DNA of 64,000 nucleotides from the NCBI RefSeq assembly GCF_002933345.1, contig NZ_PDKR01000003.1, forward strand, positions 24,298-88,297. The letters are read 5' to 3'. Position 1 is the first letter of the stretch. The number at the start of each line of letters is the position of its first letter. The notes under the pieces were generated by a model. It did not search any database and was not told the DNA's origin. It worked only from the letters and a program-made list of their open reading frames with translations. This DNA is from Candidatus Pantoea edessiphila. GTDB lineage: Bacteria; Pseudomonadota; Gammaproteobacteria; Enterobacterales; Enterobacteriaceae. A program made the translations under genes and the position numbers. Shown in pieces: positions 9,018-20,532 of the stretch.

Positions 9018-10763
9018 CTATTTTTTTGCGAATGTTTGACTTAGGGCCCAAAATTTATTACGTTCTTCACTGTTTAATTTTTTGATACGATCACGTGAGA
9101 TCAGTGATTCAAGTTGCTGTTCACGTAAATTATCGCGAATTTTATTTAATGAATCTTGAAAGACTACTTTGATTTGTTCATCTACTATCATGTGGTTCCA
9201 CAATGCTAATGTTTCAAGCTTATTTATAAAATTTGTTCCTCTATACAACTCTAATAGTTGTGATGTATTTAATTTAGGGTTTTTATTGCATTGTTTAACT
9301 AATTCCATAAAAATAGGTAGACCAACAATTTTATATTCTGAAACATCATCAAAAGATGTTACTAATACTGATAATTTTGGATTTTGTATTAATAATGCTA
9401 ATAAAATTTTCATAGTAGTAAATTTGAATGATGTACTTTTGGATGTGCTATTATTTTTTATTATTTTAGGTATTAATTTTTCAAGTTGATTATCATCAAG
9501 AATTCCTAGTTTATTACCTAATTTTTGACGCATGTAAATGCGTAATGTTTTACCTGGAATTTGAGAAATTAACGGCAAAGCAAGAGCACTTAGTTTGGTC
9601 TTACTATCACAAGAACTAAAATCCACCTTTCTCAATATAGTATCAAATAAAAAGGATGAAAGTGGAATTTTGTTTTTTATTCTTTTTTCAAAATTAATTT
9701 TGCCCTCTTTACGAATTAATTTATCTGGATCTTCGTTTGAAGGTAATAGTATAAAACCTAACTGATAACCATCCTCTAAATGAGGTAAAGCAACTTTAAG
9801 TGTTTTCCAAGCAGCTTGGAGTCCAGTTCGATCACCATCATAACAAAAAATTATATTTTTTGTGTTGCAGAATAGTTTTTGAATATGTTCGGATGTAATT
9901 GAAACACCTAATAAAGCAACTGCATAATTTATTCCGTATTGTGATAATGAAATTACATCAGTATACCCTTCAACGATTATTAAATGACTAGGTTTAGGAT
10001 TATAATTTAATGCTTCATATAACCCGTAAATATGATGCCTTTTATGAAAGATAGGAGTTTCTGGAGAATTAAGATACTTAGGTATTTTATCTCCTATTGA
10101 ACGTCCTCCAAAACCAACTATATGACCAGTTTTATTACGAATTGGGAAAACGATTCTTCCACGAAGTCGGTCATATAAATTACCATCTTTGCTGGTAACC
10201 AATATACCTGCTTTTATTAATAATTCACGTTCTTCATTGCTTTTACCAAAAAGATTAATAACATTATTGCAATTGAAAGGTGCATAACCAATGCTAAATT
10301 GATCAATAACTATAGAATTTAATCCTCGATAATTAAGGTAATTTAAAGCATGCTTTCCAGTAGATTTTTTTAGTTCTGTTCTATACAAATTATTTATATT
10401 ATTAATTAAGATATATAATTTTTTTCGAATAAATTTAATATTTTGATTTGAGCAATCTGAGTTTTCAAGTATTATATCAACATTGTTTGAATTAGCTAAT
10501 TCTTCTACAGCTTCAACAAATTTGAGATGTTCATATTTCATTAAGAAATCGATTGCATTACCATAACTACCACAACCAAAACAATAGTAAAATTGTTTAT
10601 CACTATTCACACTAAAAGAAGGATTTTTTTCTGTATGAAAAGGACAGTATGCATAAAAGTTTTTTCCTTGTTTTTTTAAATTAATACGAATATTAATTAA
10701 ATCAACAATATCTGTTTTAGCAAGCAATTCGATAATAAATTTACGTGAAATTTTTTCAGTCAT
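9018..10763 (-). CDS. dnaG: DNA primase
   Basis: Makes RNA primers for Okazaki fragments and interacts with DnaB. 581 residues, the same length as E. coli. The N-terminal CHC2 zinc finger is intact (CPFHTEKNPSF then FYYCFGCG, about 40-65). It is followed by the TOPRIM catalytic core (IVEGYTDVISLSQYG and CYDGDRTG) and a divergent DnaB-binding C-domain. It lies between rpsU and rpoD in the macromolecular synthesis operon. Confidence 0.97.
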   Translation of the reverse strand: MTEKISRKFIIELLAKTDIVDLINIRINLKKQGKNFYAYCPFHTEKNPSFSVNSDKQFYYCFGCGSYGNAIDFLMKYEHLKFVEAVEELANSNNVDIILENSDCSNQNIKFIRKKLYILINNINNLYRTELKKSTGKHALNYLNYRGLNSIVIDQFSIGYAPFNCNNVINLFGKSNEERELLIKAGILVTSKDGNLYDRLRGRIVFPIRNKTGHIVGFGGRSIGDKIPKYLNSPETPIFHKRHHIYGLYEALNYNPKPSHLIIVEGYTDVISLSQYGINYAVALLGVSITSEHIQKLFCNTKNIIFCYDGDRTGLQAAWKTLKVALPHLEDGYQLGFILLPSNEDPDKLIRKEGKINFEKRIKNKIPLSSFLFDTILRKVDFSSCDSKTKLSALALPLISQIPGKTLRIYMRQKLGNKLGILDDNQLEKLIPKIIKNNSTSKSTSFKFTTMKILLALLIQNPKLSVLVTSFDDVSEYKIVGLPIFMELVKQCNKNPKLNTSQLLELYRGTNFINKLETLALWNHMIVDEQIKVVFQDSLNKIRDNLREQQLESLISRDRIKKLNSEERNKFWALSQTFAKK

Positions 10764-10910
10764 GGGACCTATAGTTGTTGATTTTTAAAATAAAAAGGAC
10801 TAAAGGCTTTATTTAAAAAAGCATTAAATACCACATACATTATTTTTATATTAATAATGAAAAATAAAAACAAGATTTATTAACAGTAGCAGAAAATATT
10901 AATAATTAAT

Positions 10911-11126
10911 TTAATATAAACGAATATGACGTGCATTTTCACGGGCAATTTTTTTTGAATGACGCTTTATTGCTGAAGCTTTAGCACGTTTACGTTCTGA
11001 TGTTGGTTTTTCATAAAATTCACGCCGACGCACTTCAGTTAAAATGCCTGCTTTTTCACAAGAACGTTTAAAACGACGCAAAGCTACATCGAATGGTTCA
11101 TTTTCACGAACATTAATTACTGGCAT
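10911..11126 (-). CDS. rpsU: 30S ribosomal protein S21
   Basis: bS21, 71 residues, needed for translation initiation on the 30S platform. The N-terminus [19 protein letters not shown] and the basic tail [20 protein letters not shown] match the family fully. It has an AAGGAG-type site upstream (GGAGTAACTAC in sense). First gene of the rpsU-dnaG-rpoD operon and divergent from tsaD. Confidence 0.98.
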   Translation of the reverse strand: MPVINVRENEPFDVALRRFKRSCEKAGILTEVRRREFYEKPTSERKRAKASAIKRHSKKIARENARHIRLY

Positions 11127-11341
11127 TGTAGTTACTCCTTAATAATTATTTAATCTAAATATATTATTGTTATGTTTATTTTAATAAATTATAATTCATT
11201 TATTACAAAAGATTATTCTAATCTAGTATGAATTACTTTGTAAAGTATTAATCATTTCTAAAAAATAGAAATTGTCCTATTATGTAAAATTAAATTATTA
11301 TTTATATAATAATTTTATCAACTTAACAATCTGGTACTGAC

Positions 11342-12358
11342 ATGCGTATTTTGGGTATTGAAACGTCCTGCGATGAAACTGGTGTTGCAATTTACGATAA
11401 CAGTTATGGCTTATTAAGTAATGAAGTATATAGTCAAGCAAAATTACATTCTTACTACGGAGGTGTGGTTCCAGAATTAGCATCACGTGAACATATATGT
11501 AAAATTATACCATTAATCTTACTAGCTTTAGAACGGGCCAATCTAAAACCAAATCAAATTAATGCTATAGCATATACTGCAGGACCTGGTTTAATAGGTT
11601 CATTGTTAGTTGGAATTACAGTTGGTCGTACTTTGGCTTTTTCATGGAAAATCCCAGCTATACCAGTACATCATATGGAAGGTCATATTATGTCTTCAAT
11701 GCTAGAAGAAAACCCTCCAATATTTCCATTTTTAGCATTATTGATATCAGGTGGGCATACTCAATTAGTAAATGTTACTGGAATTGGATTATATAAAATA
11801 TTAGGTGAATCAATTGATGATGCAGTAGGAGAGGCTTTTGATAAAATAGCTAGATTATTAGGTCTTAGTTATCCTGGTGGATCTATGTTGTCAAAAATAG
11901 CAAAAGATGGAATACCTGGTAAGTTTGTTTTTCCAAGACCTATGACTGGGGGTAATAATTTAAACTTTAGTTTTTCTGGTTTAAAAACTTGTGTTGCTAA
12001 TGCTATCACTAAAAATAATAATAATTATCAGACACGTTGTGATATTGCTCACGCTTTTGAAGAGGCAGTAGTAGATACATTATTAATTAAATGTAAGAAT
12101 GCCTTAGATTATACTGGGCTAAAAAGATTAGTGATAGCAGGTGGAGTGAGTGCTAACTGTACTTTACGTAAAAAAATGCTTAATATGGGTGAAAATTATA
12201 ATATAAAAATATTTCATTCTCGTCCAGAATTTTGTACTGATAATGGTGCTATGATAGCTTATGTTGGTATGTTACGTATTAATAGTAGTAGTAATCAAGA
12301 CGATCTTAGTATTAATGTTCGACCTCGATGGTCATTGACAGAACTATCTCCTATTTAA
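11342..12358 (+). CDS. tsaD: tRNA threonylcarbamoyladenosine transferase subunit TsaD
   Basis: Catalytic subunit that, with TsaB and TsaE, transfers the threonylcarbamoyl group made by TsaC to A37 of ANN-decoding tRNAs. 338 residues. ASKHA ATPase features are clear: [17 protein letters not shown] at the start, the metal-binding HHMEGH (about 111-116), [11 protein letters not shown] and the [13 protein letters not shown] nucleotide loop. Its TsaC partner is at the other end of this window (62357). plsY, a neighbour in E. coli, is missing after it. Confidence 0.98.
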   Translation: MRILGIETSCDETGVAIYDNSYGLLSNEVYSQAKLHSYYGGVVPELASREHICKIIPLILLALERANLKPNQINAIAYTAGPGLIGSLLVGITVGRTLAFSWKIPAIPVHHMEGHIMSSMLEENPPIFPFLALLISGGHTQLVNVTGIGLYKILGESIDDAVGEAFDKIARLLGLSYPGGSMLSKIAKDGIPGKFVFPRPMTGGNNLNFSFSGLKTCVANAITKNNNNYQTRCDIAHAFEEAVVDTLLIKCKNALDYTGLKRLVIAGGVSANCTLRKKMLNMGENYNIKIFHSRPEFCTDNGAMIAYVGMLRINSSSNQDDLSINVRPRWSLTELSPI

Positions 12359-12519
12359 TAGTATTATAATTAATATTAGTTAATTAATTTTGAATATTAT
12401 ACTTTATTAATTAAATATTCTATTTATCAAGATATACATATTTTTAAAACCATATTATATTTAATATATTTTCAAATAAAATAATAACTAAAATATAAAA
12501 TAAGTAAAAATAATAAATA

Positions 12520-12888
12520 ATGGATATAATATTTATAGAACAGCTAGTAATATTTACTACTATCGGTATTTATGATTGGGAAAAAAATATAAAACAAAAA
12601 TTAATTTTAGATGTTGAAATGATGTGGGATAAAAATTTATCTAATAACAGAGATGATATTGATAATTATTTAAATTACTCCGATGTGTCTGAAGCTATTT
12701 TGACATATTTAACAGATAATCATTTTTTATTAATTGAAAAAGTAGCTGAAGGAGTAGCAAATTTATTAATGAAAAAATTTGGTTGTCCTGGAGTTTATAT
12801 AAAAGTTAGCAAACCAAATGCTGTTGCTCAAGCAAAACAAGTAGGTATCAAAATCAAGCGTGGATTATTTCTTAAGAATTTAATATAG
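12520..12888 (+). CDS. folB: Dihydroneopterin aldolase
   Basis: Folate pathway enzyme that cleaves 7,8-dihydroneopterin to 6-hydroxymethyl-dihydropterin and glycolaldehyde. 122 residues, the same length as E. coli FolB. The start MDIIFIEQLVIFTTIGIYDWE carries the substrate-binding Glu/Tyr region, and LIEKVAEGVANLLM contains the catalytic Lys. It ends 7 bases before the convergent cca. Suggests the cell makes its own folate. Confidence 0.96.
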   Translation: MDIIFIEQLVIFTTIGIYDWEKNIKQKLILDVEMMWDKNLSNNRDDIDNYLNYSDVSEAILTYLTDNHFLLIEKVAEGVANLLMKKFGCPGVYIKVSKPNAVAQAKQVGIKIKRGLFLKNLI

Positions 12889-12895
12889 AAGATAA

Positions 12896-14125
12896 CTATT
12901 TCATATTTTTAATAAGACCTTTTTTAATAGCCTGGATTCTTCTTTTATTTAATTCTTGAGATATTTGAATGCCTTTAAGTCCTTGTTGAATAAGTTTTTT
13001 AGTTGAAACCTTTAAAGCTAATTTAAAAGTAAAAAGCAAATATCGACTTTGTTTATAATAAATATTTTCTAGTCCAGTACGACCTCTTGCATCAGCTTCG
13101 CTGATAATGGCTATTTGTTCAACTCGATATGGTTTTCGCCATGCATCAATACGATTAAATAAGTCTACCAAAGACTCTATAGGTTGATGTTCAATATTAT
13201 GAATCATATCATGAAATTCGGTTACTATTATGGCCAAATTAGTGATTGAATTTGATATTCGCCAACGATTACATAAAGATTTTACTAATGATACTCCTAA
13301 TTTTCCATGATTATGATGACTTGGCCATTTATTAGGAGGAGTTAATGATTTACCTACATCATGAAGTAATGTAGCAAACCTTACATCTATTGAATTAGAT
13401 AGTGCTGCAGACATTGTTAAAGACATTAAAGTATGAATTCCTGTATCAATTTCTGGATGCCATTTAGCTGGCGATGGAATTCCAAATAGATTATTAATCT
13501 CTGGAATTAATATGTTTAATGCACCACATTCACGTAATACATAAAAATAAATCTGAGGATTATTTGACATAAGTGCTTTACTAGTTTCTTGCCATACACG
13601 TTCTACTGTTAAATCAGATAATTCTCCATTCTTAGCCATTTGATACATTAATTTTTTCGTTTCATTAGCTATTCTAAAATTTAAATGCGCAAAACTTGCA
13701 GCGAATCTTGCTACACGTAAAACACGAAGTGGATCTTCATTAAAAGCTGAAGATACATGACGTAACTTACGATGGACAATATCATATTGACCATTATATG
13801 GATCAAATAAATTCCCTTTTTCATCGCATGCGATAGCATTAATAGTTAAATCTCTTCTTTTTAGATCTTGTTCTAATGTAATATCTGGTGTTGACCAAGT
13901 AATAAATCCATTATAACCTTTTCCAGCCTTAGACTCAGTACGTGCTAGAGAATATTCCTCTCCATTATTTGGATTAATAAAAACGGGAAAATTATTACCT
14001 ACTTGTTGATAACCTTTTTTAATCATTATTTCTGGAGTAGCACCTACCACAACCCAATCCTTATCTTGAATAGGTAAATTCAGCAATTTATTGCGAACCG
14101 CTCCTCCAACTAGAAAGATTTTCAT
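12896..14125 (-). CDS. cca: CCA tRNA nucleotidyltransferase
   Basis: Adds and repairs the 3' CCA of tRNAs. 409 residues, gammaproteobacterial class II form with a C-terminal HD domain. The start [20 protein letters not shown] contains the G-G-x-V-R loop and the metal-binding acidic pair. [12 protein letters not shown] and [13 protein letters not shown] are nucleotide-selection and neck motifs, and [11 protein letters not shown] is the HD phosphohydrolase motif. It is essential here because the one tRNA gene in view lacks CCA. Confidence 0.97.
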   Translation of the reverse strand: MKIFLVGGAVRNKLLNLPIQDKDWVVVGATPEIMIKKGYQQVGNNFPVFINPNNGEEYSLARTESKAGKGYNGFITWSTPDITLEQDLKRRDLTINAIACDEKGNLFDPYNGQYDIVHRKLRHVSSAFNEDPLRVLRVARFAASFAHLNFRIANETKKLMYQMAKNGELSDLTVERVWQETSKALMSNNPQIYFYVLRECGALNILIPEINNLFGIPSPAKWHPEIDTGIHTLMSLTMSAALSNSIDVRFATLLHDVGKSLTPPNKWPSHHNHGKLGVSLVKSLCNRWRISNSITNLAIIVTEFHDMIHNIEHQPIESLVDLFNRIDAWRKPYRVEQIAIISEADARGRTGLENIYYKQSRYLLFTFKLALKVSTKKLIQQGLKGIQISQELNKRRIQAIKKGLIKNMK

Positions 14126-15137
14126 TAATAAATCTCCTTAACTTAAAACAATTATCCTGTTTTATATCTAAATATAAATTAATGATTTAAATATTATTTA
14201 TTTAGATTAATGTTTTTAGTAGTTAATAATTTATTTTGATCTAATATTATGTAAATATTTTATCATTTATTTTGTAAGTTATAAATCAAACATTGATAAT
14301 ATATATTACTTATGATAATAGAAATTACTAATAAATTTCTTTAAAAAATAAATTTTTATTCATGTAATTTTAATATTATGTTTTAAATAATTTTTAGTTA
14401 GTAAATAATAATTAAATATTGGTTTAAATTATTATTGAATGTAACTCCAAAAATTTAGATATTATATTTTTACTAAAACTAATTTTTAGAAAATAAAAAA
14501 ATATATTTTATTCTTTGAATATCAATTTATTATAGTTGAATAAAAATTTGATATGGTTATTTAACAAAATATGAATATGCTAAAATTAAATTTATTAAAT
14601 AATATTTTTTATTTAAATAGCCAAAAATATAATTTCATTAAATCATAATGATTTTTATTTTTATTTAATTATTAAATATTTTTGCAAAGTTAAATATTTT
14701 AGAAGTGATTTTTAATAGAACAATAAAATAATATTTAATCTAACTTTTAAATTTAATATTATAATATTAATGATGGATTGTATATTAATAAAATTAAAAT
14801 AATATACCAATTTAAAAAATTCTAAAGTTTATATTTATGATCATTATATAATTAAGAAAAATCTTATTAAGATTATTAATTAAAGTTACTATTGTAACTA
14901 ATTTAGTTTAGTATCTTTAGTAAATTATTAAATAATATTACTAATAAAATTAAATAATCATAATTATGTATAAAATTATTTTAAAATAACATTATAATAA
15001 CAAATACAATTATTAATTGTATAATAAATATTACTGATATATATGCTAATATCTATTTAGGTTGTTTTGTTACTGAATTTATCATATTTATGGTAATTAA
15101 TACACTTATTTAAGAGTTTATTAAAAGGTTTATTCCC
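14126..15137. other. 1-kb empty spacer between cca and ribB
   Basis: Divergent genes flank about 1 kb of very A+T-rich DNA. No open frame or convincing remnant was recognised. In particular, the conserved FMN riboswitch blocks expected before an enterobacterial ribB are not visible. One small perfect stem (AGTTAC/GTAACT) occurs near 14884. Confidence 0.5.
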
Positions 15138-15785
15138 ATGAATCAGAGGTTGTTTTCTGAATTTGGCTCATTATTACAACGAGTGGAGCGCTCTATTGAT
15201 GCATTAAATAAAGGAAGAGGTGTAATAGTAATAGATGATAAAAACCGTGAAAATGAAAGTGATTTAGTTTTTGCTGCCGAAACTATGACAGTAGAACAAA
15301 TGGCATTAACAATTCGTTATTGTAGTGGAATTGTTTGTCTTTGTTTAAACGAAAGTCTTCGTCAAAAACTAGCTTTACCAATGATGGTAGAAAAAAATAC
15401 AAGCTCTTACGGTACTGGATTTACCGTTACTATTGAAGCAGCTGTAGGTGTCACTACGGGAGTCTCTGCCAAAGACCGCATTACTACTATTCGTACTGCA
15501 ATCGCTGATCATGCAAAACCTGAGGATCTTAATCGTCCTGGTCATGTTTTTCCCATTTGTGCTCGTAATGGAGGAGTTTTAGTTAGAGCGGGACATACTG
15601 AAGCAACAATAGATTTAGTAAAATTAGCAGGTTTTAAACCAGCGGGAGTTTTATGCGAACTTACTAATGATGATGGTTCAATGGCTCGCATGGAAGAAGC
15701 AATTATTTTTGCTAAATATCACAATATGCCTATAGTAACTGTCAAAGATTTAATTATTTTTATTCGTGGTAAGAAAATATTTTAA
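15138..15785 (+). CDS. ribB: 3,4-dihydroxy-2-butanone-4-phosphate synthase
   Basis: Converts ribulose 5-phosphate to 3,4-dihydroxy-2-butanone 4-phosphate and formate, the four-carbon input of riboflavin synthesis. 215 residues (217 in E. coli), stand-alone RibB without a GTP cyclohydrolase domain. Catalytic acidic loop [16 protein letters not shown] (about 35-50), [10 protein letters not shown] and GHTEATIDL with the active-site His/Glu are all present. Upstream sequence lacks an FMN riboswitch, so expression is probably unregulated. Confidence 0.98.
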   Translation: MNQRLFSEFGSLLQRVERSIDALNKGRGVIVIDDKNRENESDLVFAAETMTVEQMALTIRYCSGIVCLCLNESLRQKLALPMMVEKNTSSYGTGFTVTIEAAVGVTTGVSAKDRITTIRTAIADHAKPEDLNRPGHVFPICARNGGVLVRAGHTEATIDLVKLAGFKPAGVLCELTNDDGSMARMEEAIIFAKYHNMPIVTVKDLIIFIRGKKIF

Positions 15786-16021
15786 TTATATTCCAGATCA
15801 TTACTAAAATTTTAATTATTAAAATTAAAAAGATATAATTTAGTGCATAAAAAGCGTTACTTTGTTAATTAATGTGTTAACATCTAAAGCCTGGTGTTTT
15901 TATTAATTGTTTAAAAATAAATTGTCTTAATACATTTTTATTCTATAATGTTTATTTATATAATTCTTAATAATGAAATTATTTAATCTTAAATATTTTA
16001 AGTTGTAATAATGAGACATAT

Positions 16022-16759
16022 ATGTTGCTAATACTGCGTATTATTTTCGTTGTTATTTATTCATTTTTAATGTTTACAATAGGTTTTATTTGGTGTTTGT
16101 TTTCTCCTAAGAATCCACAAAATCTATCAATATGTGGTGGAATGTTTAGTATATTATCATCATTATTTGGAATTAAAATTAAATTAAGAAAATCTAAATC
16201 TGTAGAAAATTATTTGGGTAATGCCATTTATATAGCGAATCATCAAAATAATTATGATTTAGTTATATTATCTAAAATCATACCTAATAATACAGTGACT
16301 ATAGGTAAAAAAAATTTATTTTGGATTCCGTTTTTTGGTTTATTTTATTGGATTACTGGCAATATTTTTATTGATCGTAATAAAAAAATGAAAGCTTATA
16401 GCACTATTATGAAATTAGTAAATCAACTAAAAGAAAAGCGTATTTCATTTTGGATATTTCCCGAAGGGACTCGTAATAATGGACGTGGTTTATTGCCCTT
16501 CAAATCTGGAGCTTTTCAAGCTGCTATAATGGCAAAAGTACCTATTATTCCTGTAGTTTTTTCAAATACTAATAATATTAATCTTAATCGTTTAAAAAAT
16601 GGTTTGGTAATTATTGAAATGCTTGCTCCTATAGAATTTAAAACATATAAATATTTATCAGTTCGTGAATTATCTAGATTATGTCATAATTTAATATTAA
16701 AAAAATTTGAAATTTTAAATGCTGAAATCGAAACTAGGAAAGAATATAATGATATATAA
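16022..16759 (+). CDS. plsC: 1-acyl-sn-glycerol-3-phosphate acyltransferase
   Basis: Makes phosphatidic acid from lysophosphatidic acid at the inner membrane. 245 residues, the same as E. coli PlsC. An N-terminal hydrophobic segment (about 1-28) anchors it. The catalytic NHQNNYD (HX4D motif, about 73-79), FPEGTRNNGRG (about 149-159) and VPIIPVVF are intact. The plsY gene that normally lies between tsaD and folB is absent here, so the first acylation must be encoded elsewhere. Confidence 0.96.
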   Translation: MLLILRIIFVVIYSFLMFTIGFIWCLFSPKNPQNLSICGGMFSILSSLFGIKIKLRKSKSVENYLGNAIYIANHQNNYDLVILSKIIPNNTVTIGKKNLFWIPFFGLFYWITGNIFIDRNKKMKAYSTIMKLVNQLKEKRISFWIFPEGTRNNGRGLLPFKSGAFQAAIMAKVPIIPVVFSNTNNINLNRLKNGLVIIEMLAPIEFKTYKYLSVRELSRLCHNLILKKFEILNAEIETRKEYNDI

Positions 16760-17098
16760 ATCAAGTTCTTATATACTAAAATTTTAATAAATTAAAATAT
16801 TAAATAATAAAATGTAAATATTATGATAAATTATTTTATAAACACCATTAAATAGCACATTTATGTATAAATTTTACAGGTCATACTAGAAACAGCATAT
16901 TAAATAATAAAATTTCATCTAAAATAAACATGCATAATCTATTTATTTTAAAATTAATGAAACAACTATTTTTGTATTTAATTTAACTTTTTACTAATAA
17001 TTATAATGTAAACTATGTTATATTCATTAACAATGAATGATACAGTATTTGTTAATGAGTACTAGAATAGGGACGTGCTGTTTTTAGGAAATTAATTT
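16760..17098. other. Spacer before prfC
   Basis: About 340 bases of A+T-rich DNA between plsC and prfC, with no gene or remnant recognised. It presumably contains the prfC promoter, but many A+T hexamers fit and none stands out. Confidence 0.35.
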
Positions 17099-18679
17099 AT
17101 GTGTAATTCCTTTTTAGAAGAGGTCGCACGTCGTCGCACCTTTGCAATTATATCCCATCCAGATGCTGGCAAAACTACAATTACAGAAAAAATATTACTG
17201 TTTGGTAAAGTAATTAAGACAGCTGGTACAATAAAAAGTCGTGGCTCAAATAAATATGCTAAATCTGATTGGATGCAAATTGAAAAACAAAGAGGTATAT
17301 CTGTTACTACATCTGTAATGCAATTTTTATACTGCGGTAAATTAATTAATTTATTGGATACTCCTGGACACAAAGATTTCTCAGATGATACTTATCGTAC
17401 TTTAGCTGCGGTTGACTGCTGTTTAATGATTATTGATGCTTCTAAAGGTGTAGAAGAAAGAACTCATAAATTAATGGAAGTTGCACGATTAAACGATATA
17501 CCTGTTTTAACTTTTATGAATAAATTTGATTGTGATATACGTGATCCATTTGATTTATTAGATGAAACAGAAAAAAAACTTAATATTGATTGTACACCAA
17601 TTACTTGGCCAATAGGTTTTGGTAAAAATTTCAAGGGTAGTTATAATCTTTACAACGATATTATATATAAATATCAAGCTGGAAAAGGTCATAAAATAAA
17701 AGAATTGAACATTATTGAAGGTATTGATAATTATAATCTTGATGCTGAGATAGGTAGTGAACTAGCCATGAAATTACGTAGTGATATTAAATTAATAAAA
17801 GAATCTTTTTTTGAGTTTGATCAAAAAAAATTTTTAAATGGTAAATTATCCCCTGTACTTTTTGGTTCTGCATTGGGTAATTTCGGCATTGATCATATAT
17901 TAAACTATTTAGTTTCATGGGCTCCATCTCCGATGCCACGTAATACAGATATGCGTTTGGTGTATCCAAAAGAAAAAAAATTTTCTGGATTTGTATTTAA
18001 AATTCAAGCTAATATGGATCCAAAACATCACGATAGAATAGCATTTATTCGTATAGTATCTGGAAAATATAACAAAGGTATGAAATTATATCATGTTCGT
18101 ACTAAAAAAAATATGATTATTTCTGATGCATTGACGTTCATAGCTGGTGATAGAATACATACAAAAGAAGCATATTCAGGTGATATTATAGGTTTGCATA
18201 ATCATGGTTCCATTAAGATTGGTGACACCTTTACACAAGGTGAAAACATAAATTTTTTAGGAATTACTAAATTTGCTCCTGAAATTTTTCATAGTGTTCG
18301 TCCTAAAGATCCTTTTAGGCAAAAGCAATTATATAATGGCTTGGTTGAAATATCAGAAGAGGGTAATGTACAATTCTTTCGTATTATTCATAATAACGAA
18401 TGTATTATTGGTACAATAGGTATGCTACAATTTGATATGGTTGTATCACGTTTGAATTATGAATATAAAGTAGAAGCTATATATACAAATGTTAAAATTT
18501 CTACTGTACGTTGGTTAGAATGTAATAATTTTAAAAAATTTCAATCATTTCAAAATAATCATAAAGCAAATATTGCATTAGATAGCAATAATAATATAAT
18601 ATATATCGCTTACAATATGGTTAATTTAAAAATTGTACAAGAACGTTATCCAGAAATTATTTTTAATAAAACCCAATAA
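17099..18679 (+). CDS. prfC: Peptide chain release factor 3
   Basis: Translational GTPase that ejects RF1/RF2 after termination. 526 residues (529 in E. coli). G1 [13 protein letters not shown] (about 20-32), G3 DTPGHKDF and G4 NKFD are present; most relatives have HEDF in G3, so the Lys is a small departure. The C-terminal domains include [16 protein letters not shown] and [12 protein letters not shown]3 is dispensable in many bacteria, so keeping it intact is notable for a reduced genome. Confidence 0.97.
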   Translation: MCNSFLEEVARRRTFAIISHPDAGKTTITEKILLFGKVIKTAGTIKSRGSNKYAKSDWMQIEKQRGISVTTSVMQFLYCGKLINLLDTPGHKDFSDDTYRTLAAVDCCLMIIDASKGVEERTHKLMEVARLNDIPVLTFMNKFDCDIRDPFDLLDETEKKLNIDCTPITWPIGFGKNFKGSYNLYNDIIYKYQAGKGHKIKELNIIEGIDNYNLDAEIGSELAMKLRSDIKLIKESFFEFDQKKFLNGKLSPVLFGSALGNFGIDHILNYLVSWAPSPMPRNTDMRLVYPKEKKFSGFVFKIQANMDPKHHDRIAFIRIVSGKYNKGMKLYHVRTKKNMIISDALTFIAGDRIHTKEAYSGDIIGLHNHGSIKIGDTFTQGENINFLGITKFAPEIFHSVRPKDPFRQKQLYNGLVEISEEGNVQFFRIIHNNECIIGTIGMLQFDMVVSRLNYEYKVEAIYTNVKISTVRWLECNNFKKFQSFQNNHKANIALDSNNNIIYIAYNMVNLKIVQERYPEIIFNKTQ

Positions 18680-18741
18680 ATGCTCATATTTAGAATGACG
18701 ATATTGTAAATAAATATTTTATTTTTAATAAGAGATAAACA

Positions 18742-19548
18742 ATGAGTATATTTAAGAGTAAAGACAAATGTAATCTTTATTATAAAGATTGGGGACAAGG
18801 TCAACCAGTGCTATTTAGTCATGGTTGGCCATTAAGCTCTGATATGTGGGATTGTCAAATGTATTATCTTGCAAATTTTGGTTATCGTGCAATCGCATTT
18901 GATCGTCGTGGTTTTGGTCGTTCAGAAAAACCTTGGACTACTTATAATTATGATACCTTTTCTGATGATATTCATTATTTAATAGAACATTTAAATTTAA
19001 ACAATGTTACTTTAGTTGGATTTTCTATGGGCGCAGGAGATGTAACTCGTTATATTAGCAAATATGGGACAGATAAAGTAAAAAAAATTGTGTTATTAGG
19101 AACTATAACACCAATGGTTATTAAATCTAAAGAAAATCCCAATGGTATTGAAAAATCAATGTTTGATACTATAAAAGAAGAAATATTGAAAGATAGAGCA
19201 CAGTTTTTTAAAGAATTTATGAAAATGTTTTTTAGCAACATGGTTTCAGAAGGAATAATGATTTATGCTTTAAATATTGCTTTATCAGCATCTTTAAAAG
19301 CTACTATTGACTGTGTGACATCGTTTTCTGAAACTAATTTTTATAGCGATTTAACTAAAATTAATATTCCTATATTAATTATTCACGGCAGTAATGATCA
19401 AATTTTACCCTTTCAATTTACTAGTGGATTAACACATAATTTAGTTTATAGTTCCAAATTAAAATTATACGAAAATGGTCCGCACGGATTTATATTTACA
19501 CACCAAAATCAATTACAGAAAGACTTAATTTCATTCTTAAATGAATAA
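18742..19548 (+). CDS. Alpha/beta hydrolase, non-heme chloroperoxidase-like
   Basis: 268-residue alpha/beta-hydrolase resembling cofactor-free chloroperoxidases and arylesterases. The oxyanion-hole HGWP is at 27-30, the nucleophile elbow GFSMGAG puts Ser at 95, HGSNDQILP supplies Asp at 219 and NGPHGF gives His at 248, so the triad is complete. Cytosolic, with no signal peptide. It lies between prfC and yggS, which are not adjacent to such a gene in E. coli. Base composition resembles its neighbours, so any acquisition is old. The substrate is unknown; haloperoxidase activity in this family is often a side reaction of an esterase. Confidence 0.85.
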   Translation: MSIFKSKDKCNLYYKDWGQGQPVLFSHGWPLSSDMWDCQMYYLANFGYRAIAFDRRGFGRSEKPWTTYNYDTFSDDIHYLIEHLNLNNVTLVGFSMGAGDVTRYISKYGTDKVKKIVLLGTITPMVIKSKENPNGIEKSMFDTIKEEILKDRAQFFKEFMKMFFSNMVSEGIMIYALNIALSASLKATIDCVTSFSETNFYSDLTKINIPILIIHGSNDQILPFQFTSGLTHNLVYSSKLKLYENGPHGFIFTHQNQLQKDLISFLNE

Positions 19549-19681
19549 AATTCTAATATTTATTAAAATAAATACTTAATAAGTTAATTTTATATAGAAA
19601 TAATTTAGAAATAATTGTTTAATAGTGTTGATTAAGCTCGTTCTGTGAATTAAATTCATTTTATATCAAGTTTAAAGTTTT

Positions 19682-20404
19682 ATGAAAATGATATCAATTC
19701 AACAAAAATTTCAAAATTTAACAAAAAAAATATATAATATTGCTAAATTATACAATCGTGATCCTAAAGAAATTAATATACTTGCAGTAAGTAAAAATCA
19801 ACCTCTAAGCAATATTGAAAAGATAGCATCTCTAGGACATATCAGTTTTGGTGAAAATTATGTACAGGAATCTATTAAAAAAATTAAATTAATACAAACC
19901 TTTTATTCTAATTTAGAATGGCATTTCATTGGACCATTGCAGTCTAATAAAAGTCGATTAGTAGCAGAAAACTTTTCTTGGTGTCATACAGTTGATAGAA
20001 TGCGTATTGCAAATAGATTAAATGAGCAAAGACCGATATTTTTGCCTCCACTTAATGTATTAATTCAGATTAATATAAGTAGGGAAGAAAATAAATCAGG
20101 AATAATGGCGGAGAACATTTTTAATATGGTAGGGCAAATTCAATCTTTATCTAGGTTAAAACTTCGAGGGATAATGGCTATTCCTAAATTAGATGATAAT
20201 TTTGACAGACAGCTAACTGTTTATAATAAAATGGCAATTACCTTTCAACATCTAAAAAAGAACTTTAATAATATTGATACTCTTTCATTAGGAACGACTC
20301 ATGACATAGAAGCAGCTATTGCTACAGGCAGTACAATGCTGCGTATTGGAACTGCAATATTCGGTGATAGAAATAATTTTAAAACATATAAAAACAATTT
20401 ATAG
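19682..20404 (+). CDS. yggS: PLP homeostasis protein YggS
   Basis: Pyridoxal-phosphate-binding TIM-barrel protein (YggS/PROSC/COG0325) that buffers free PLP; no catalytic reaction is established. 240 residues. The PLP Lys is in ILAVSKNQP (about residue 38). FGENYVQE, WHFIGPLQSNK and the phosphate-binding C-terminal SLGTTHDIEAAIATGSTMLRIG follow. E. coli relatives have SLGMSDDMEAAI, so the segment SLGTTHD is slightly altered. yggT, yggU and rdgB, which follow in E. coli, are gone. Confidence 0.95.
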   Translation: MKMISIQQKFQNLTKKIYNIAKLYNRDPKEINILAVSKNQPLSNIEKIASLGHISFGENYVQESIKKIKLIQTFYSNLEWHFIGPLQSNKSRLVAENFSWCHTVDRMRIANRLNEQRPIFLPPLNVLIQINISREENKSGIMAENIFNMVGQIQSLSRLKLRGIMAIPKLDDNFDRQLTVYNKMAITFQHLKKNFNNIDTLSLGTTHDIEAAIATGSTMLRIGTAIFGDRNNFKTYKNNL

Positions 20405-20532
20405 TATAATAATATCTGAATAAAATTTCATCAATAGATTATTTATATAGTTGTAAATTCATTTTGTTACTTTCTAGTTATTTTTAAGATAATAAATTTA
20501 TAGTAGAATTGGTATTTTTGATGGAATATATA

